A stretch of DNA of 9,646 nt, taken from NCBI GenBank assembly GCA_040386295.1, contig JAZKFR010000008.1, positions 1 through 9,646 on the forward strand, read 5' to 3'. This document shows, piece after piece, positions 6,551 to 9,646 of this stretch. Origin of the DNA: JAZKFR01 sp040386295. GTDB taxonomy: Bacteria; Pseudomonadota; Gammaproteobacteria; Burkholderiales; Rhodocyclaceae. The notes under the pieces were generated by a model that ran no database searches, was not told the origin of the DNA, and saw nothing but the letters and a program-made list of their open reading frames with translations. Position 1 is the stretch's first letter. Each line of letters begins with the position of its first letter. Position numbers and translations under genes: made by a program.

Positions 6551-9500
6551 ATGAAACTCGCTGAACTGGCTAAAAGCTTTGATCCGTCTGATATTGAACG
6601 CCGCTGGTATGCGCTGTGGGAGGCGCAGGGTTATTTCAATGCTGGGTTTGACCCCGCCAAAACTGAGGCTTTTTGTCTGTTGTTGCCACCGCCCAACGTC
6701 ACGGGCACCTTGCACATGGGGCATGGCTTTAATCAAACGATCATGGATACGCTGACGCGTTATCACCGGATGCGTGGCGCCAACACTTTGTGGCAGCCGG
6801 GAACGGATCATGCGGGGATTGCAACGCAGATTGTGGTGGAGCGTCAGCTCGACGCGCAGGGTGTCTCGCGCCATGATCTTGGGCGCGCTGCGTTTATCGA
6901 CAAAGTGTGGGAATGGAAAGCCTATTCTGGCGGCACGATTACGCAGCAAATGCGCCGCCTAGGCGCTTCGGCAGATTGGACGCGCGAGCGTTTTACGATG
7001 GACGCCGATTTGTCGCGCATCGTCACGCAGACCTTTGTTCGCTTGCACCGTGAAGGGCTGATTTACCGTGGCCAGCGCTTGGTCAACTGGGATCCTGTGC
7101 TGGGAACTGCGGTCTCTGATTTAGAAGTGGTGAGCAGCGAAGAAGCGGGGCATTTGTGGCATATCCGCTACCCCTTGAGCGAGGGTGAGGGGCATTTGAC
7201 GGTGGCGACGACGCGGCCAGAAACCTTGCTCGGCGACGTTGCGCTGATGGTGCATCCAGAGGACGAGCGTTATCAGCATTTGATCGGCAAACAGGTGCGC
7301 TTGCCTTTGTCTGAGCGCACGATTCCGATTATTGGCGACACCTACGTGGATCGCACTTTTGCGACCGGTTGCGTCAAGGTCACCCCGGCGCACGACTTTA
7401 ACGATTACGCCGTGGCACAACGTCATGCGTTGCCGCTGATCTCAATTTTGACCTTGAGCGCGACGCTCAACGAGCAAGCGCCTGAGTCCTACCGTGGCCT
7501 GGATCGCTTTGTTGCGCGGCAAAAAATCGTCGCCGATCTTGAGGCGCAAGGTCTGCTTGAGAAGGTCGAGGCGCATAAATTAAACATCCCACGCGGCGAT
7601 CGAACTGGCGTGGTGATCGAGCCGATGCTGACCGACCAATGGTTTGTTGCGGTCAATAAAGCCACAGGCGCTGCCGGCGATCAGCCGAGTATCGCCGCCA
7701 AGGCGCTGGCGTGTGTCGCCACCGGCGAGATTGAGTTTGTCCCGGGTAACTGGGTCAATACCTACAATCAGTGGCTGAACAATTTGCAAGATTGGTGTAT
7801 TTCGCGGCAGCTCTGGTGGGGACATCAGATTCCCGCTTGGTACGGCAGCGGCGGCGAGATTTTTGTCGCAGAAGACGAGGCCACAGCGACTACGCAAGCG
7901 GCGGCAGCTGGTTATCACGGCGCTTTAACGCGCGACCCGGACGTGCTCGACACCTGGTTTTCTTCTGCGCTATGGCCGTTTTCTACCCTCGGTTGGACGC
8001 CCGAGTGGACGCCCGGCAGCAATACCCACCCCGCCTTAGACCTGTATCTGCCGTCTACGGTGCTGGTGACTGGCTTCGACATCATTTTTTTCTGGGTGGC
8101 GCGGATGGTGATGCTGACCGAGCACATGACCGGCAAAATCCCGTTTAAACATGTTTATGTGCATGGTTTGATCCGCGACGCTGAGGGTCAAAAAATGTCC
8201 AAATCAAAAGGCAATGTGCTCGATCCGATTGACCTAATCGACGGCATTGAGCTAGACGCCTTGGTCGAAAAACGCACGCGGGGTTTGATGAACCCGAAAC
8301 AGGCGGCGCAAATCGAACAACGTACGCGCCAAGAATTCCCCAGCGGCATCCCCGCTTTTGGTACCGACGCGCTGCGTTTTACCTTTCTCTCGCTAGCGAG
8401 TCCGGGGCGAGATATTAAGTTTGACCTCAACCGCTGCGATGGCTACCGCAATTTTTGCAACAAACTGTGGAACGCGACGCGCTTCGTTTTGATGCACTGC
8501 GCCGATCAAGATCTCGGCCTCGACGCCTGCACAGCTCAAACGGTAGACGCTGGATCTGACGCAGCTGCCTCAGCTTGTTCAACACAGCTGAGTTTCTCTT
8601 TTGCCGACCGTTGGATGGTGAGCCAATTACAACGTAGCGAAGCGGCTGTAGCCAAACACTTTGCCGAGTACCGCTTCGACCTAATCGCGCAAACGATTTA
8701 CGAACTGGTCTGGGATACCTTTTGCGATTGGTATCTCGAACTGGCCAAGGTGCAGTTACAAGCCAATACAGAGCTCGCATCGCCTGCCGAGGTCGAGCAG
8801 CGGCAACGCAGCCAACGCGCAACGCGGCGCACCTTGGTACGCGTACTCGAAAGCATTTTACGTTTGGCGCACCCCTTGATCCCCTTCGTCACAGAAGAGC
8901 TTTGGCAGGCGGTAGCACCGCTGGCTGGACGTCAGCAGGCAGGGACAACAAGCTCGATCATGCAGGCGCCCTACCCAACCGCGCAGCTAGAAAAAATCGA
9001 CGAAGCGAGCGAAGCACGCGTGCAGCAACTCAAAGAATTGGCTTACGCCTGCCGCCATTTACGCGGTGAAATGAAGCTATCCCCGGCGCTGAAAGTGCCT
9101 TTGATTCTATGCGTCGCGCCTGCGCTAGCGGCAAGCGATAAAACGCCAGCGGAATCGGTTACAGAGTCCGTTACAACGCCAGCAGATTGGCTCGGCCTTG
9201 CGCCGTATCTGCAAGCACTCGGTAAGTTGTCTAGCGTTGAATTGCTCTACGACGCTCAGCAATTCGAGCAACGAGTCGCCAGCAGTGGTGCGCCTGTTGC
9301 GCTCTGCGCTAGCGCGCGCTTGATGTTGCAAGTAGAGGTAGACGCTGCCAGCGAGTGCGCACGGCTGCTGAAAGAAATTGCGCGCCTTGAGAATGAACTG
9401 AGCAAAACGCAGGGCAAGCTGAGCAACGAAAGCTTTACCGCACGCGCGCCTGCCGCCGTGGTCGAACAGGAACAGAAACGCCTGGCCGATTTTCAAGCGC

Positions 9501-9556
9501 AGCTGATCCCGCTGCGTGAGCAATTACGCTTACAACAGACGCGTTTGCAGCAATAA
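6551..9556 (+). CDS. valS: Valyl-tRNA synthetase
   Basis: This 1001-aa cytoplasmic class I synthetase joins valine to tRNA-Val using ATP. The HIGH-type motif is HMGH at 55-58, inside PPPNVTGTLHMGHGF. The CP1 editing domain, which hydrolyses mischarged Thr-tRNA, shows TTRPET at 220-225 and HDFND at 281-285. The KMSKS motif is at 548-552, followed by the anticodon-binding helical domain. A coiled-coil arm closes the protein (about 933-1001). It is about 50 residues longer than E. coli ValRS (951 aa). Low-complexity Ala/Ser/Thr-rich loops near 655-680 and 859-880 account for much of this. The ATG at 6551 fits the family N-terminus, but no Shine-Dalgarno sequence precedes it. The gene is intact despite apparent IS ends on both sides. 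Confidence 0.98.
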   Translation: MKLAELAKSFDPSDIERRWYALWEAQGYFNAGFDPAKTEAFCLLLPPPNVTGTLHMGHGFNQTIMDTLTRYHRMRGANTLWQPGTDHAGIATQIVVERQLDAQGVSRHDLGRAAFIDKVWEWKAYSGGTITQQMRRLGASADWTRERFTMDADLSRIVTQTFVRLHREGLIYRGQRLVNWDPVLGTAVSDLEVVSSEEAGHLWHIRYPLSEGEGHLTVATTRPETLLGDVALMVHPEDERYQHLIGKQVRLPLSERTIPIIGDTYVDRTFATGCVKVTPAHDFNDYAVAQRHALPLISILTLSATLNEQAPESYRGLDRFVARQKIVADLEAQGLLEKVEAHKLNIPRGDRTGVVIEPMLTDQWFVAVNKATGAAGDQPSIAAKALACVATGEIEFVPGNWVNTYNQWLNNLQDWCISRQLWWGHQIPAWYGSGGEIFVAEDEATATTQAAAAGYHGALTRDPDVLDTWFSSALWPFSTLGWTPEWTPGSNTHPALDLYLPSTVLVTGFDIIFFWVARMVMLTEHMTGKIPFKHVYVHGLIRDAEGQKMSKSKGNVLDPIDLIDGIELDALVEKRTRGLMNPKQAAQIEQRTRQEFPSGIPAFGTDALRFTFLSLASPGRDIKFDLNRCDGYRNFCNKLWNATRFVLMHCADQDLGLDACTAQTVDAGSDAAASACSTQLSFSFADRWMVSQLQRSEAAVAKHFAEYRFDLIAQTIYELVWDTFCDWYLELAKVQLQANTELASPAEVEQRQRSQRATRRTLVRVLESILRLAHPLIPFVTEELWQAVAPLAGRQQAGTTSSIMQAPYPTAQLEKIDEASEARVQQLKELAYACRHLRGEMKLSPALKVPLILCVAPALAASDKTPAESVTESVTTPADWLGLAPYLQALGKLSSVELLYDAQQFEQRVASSGAPVALCASARLMLQVEVDAASECARLLKEIARLENELSKTQGKLSNESFTARAPAAVVEQEQKRLADFQAQLIPLREQLRLQQTRLQQ

Positions 9557-9593
9557 AACGCGGGCGTCTGCAGCGCGGGTCGATCGCGCTATT

Positions 9594-9646
9594 AAGACCT
9601 CTGCACAAGCGACTACGCGCTCACTGACCAGCATCATTCCCTCGCC
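9594..9646 (+). mobile_element. Probable insertion-sequence end at right window edge
   Basis: This begins AAGACCTCTGCACAA just 37 bp after the valS stop and runs out of the window. Bases 9594-9635 are the inverted counterpart of 6353-6394 with one mismatch. The similarity reaches as far as the gap allows it to be followed, which is longer than most terminal repeats. It is therefore likely to be the same end of a second IS copy. The body of the element would lie to the right. Confidence 0.55.

Noticed and set aside
9573..9589. Possible terminator after valS (GCGCG, 7-base loop, CGCGC)
   Set aside because: The stem is only 5 bp and no T-run follows. In GC-rich sequence such a match is expected by chance.

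Overview
The window looks like a scaffold from a betaproteobacterium, most likely of the order Burkholderiales. This rests on the CysT/CysW/CysA sulfate transporter series, a proteobacterial ValRS and a small DUF2059 protein. A large eukaryote-like F-box/leucine-rich-repeat gene and apparent insertion-sequence ends suggest a host-associated lineage. A fungal endosymbiont of the Mycoavidus/Glomeribacter type or a Ralstonia-like pathogen would fit, but that placement is inference. A run of ten N marks an assembly gap.

Left third (1-2587, + strand): the 3' end of cysT, then cysW overlapping it by one base, then cysA after a 136-bp spacer. These are the two permeases and the ATPase of the sulfate/thiosulfate ABC importer. 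The periplasmic binding protein gene probably lies upstream of the window.

Middle (2588-4807, - strand): one 713-codon gene, convergent with cysA. It encodes a serine-rich N-terminus with no signal peptide, a short F-box-like helical segment, and eight composite leucine-rich units of about 50-60 residues. This is the most unusual gene here and is best read as a candidate secreted effector that could engage a eukaryotic SCF ubiquitin ligase. It occupies the place downstream of cysA where cysB usually stands in Burkholderia and Ralstonia.

4808-5263 is a divergent intergenic region of 456 bp. It holds a perfect 8-bp-stem hairpin, a GTGA microsatellite and a possible promoter for the rightward genes. 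Those genes are a secreted DUF2059 protein (5264-5785) and a small unrecognised lipoprotein (5853-6233), probably one transcription unit for the cell envelope.

6234-9646: a 317-bp intergenic region contains two copies of a 48-bp repeat that carries the valS promoter (TATAAT). The first copy ends exactly at the N gap. Directly after the gap lies a 42-bp sequence that recurs, inverted and with one mismatch, just downstream of valS at the right edge. These look like ends of two copies of one insertion sequence, facing valS from both sides. valS (6551-9556) encodes a complete valyl-tRNA synthetase with the HIGH and KMSKS motifs, an editing domain and a C-terminal coiled coil.
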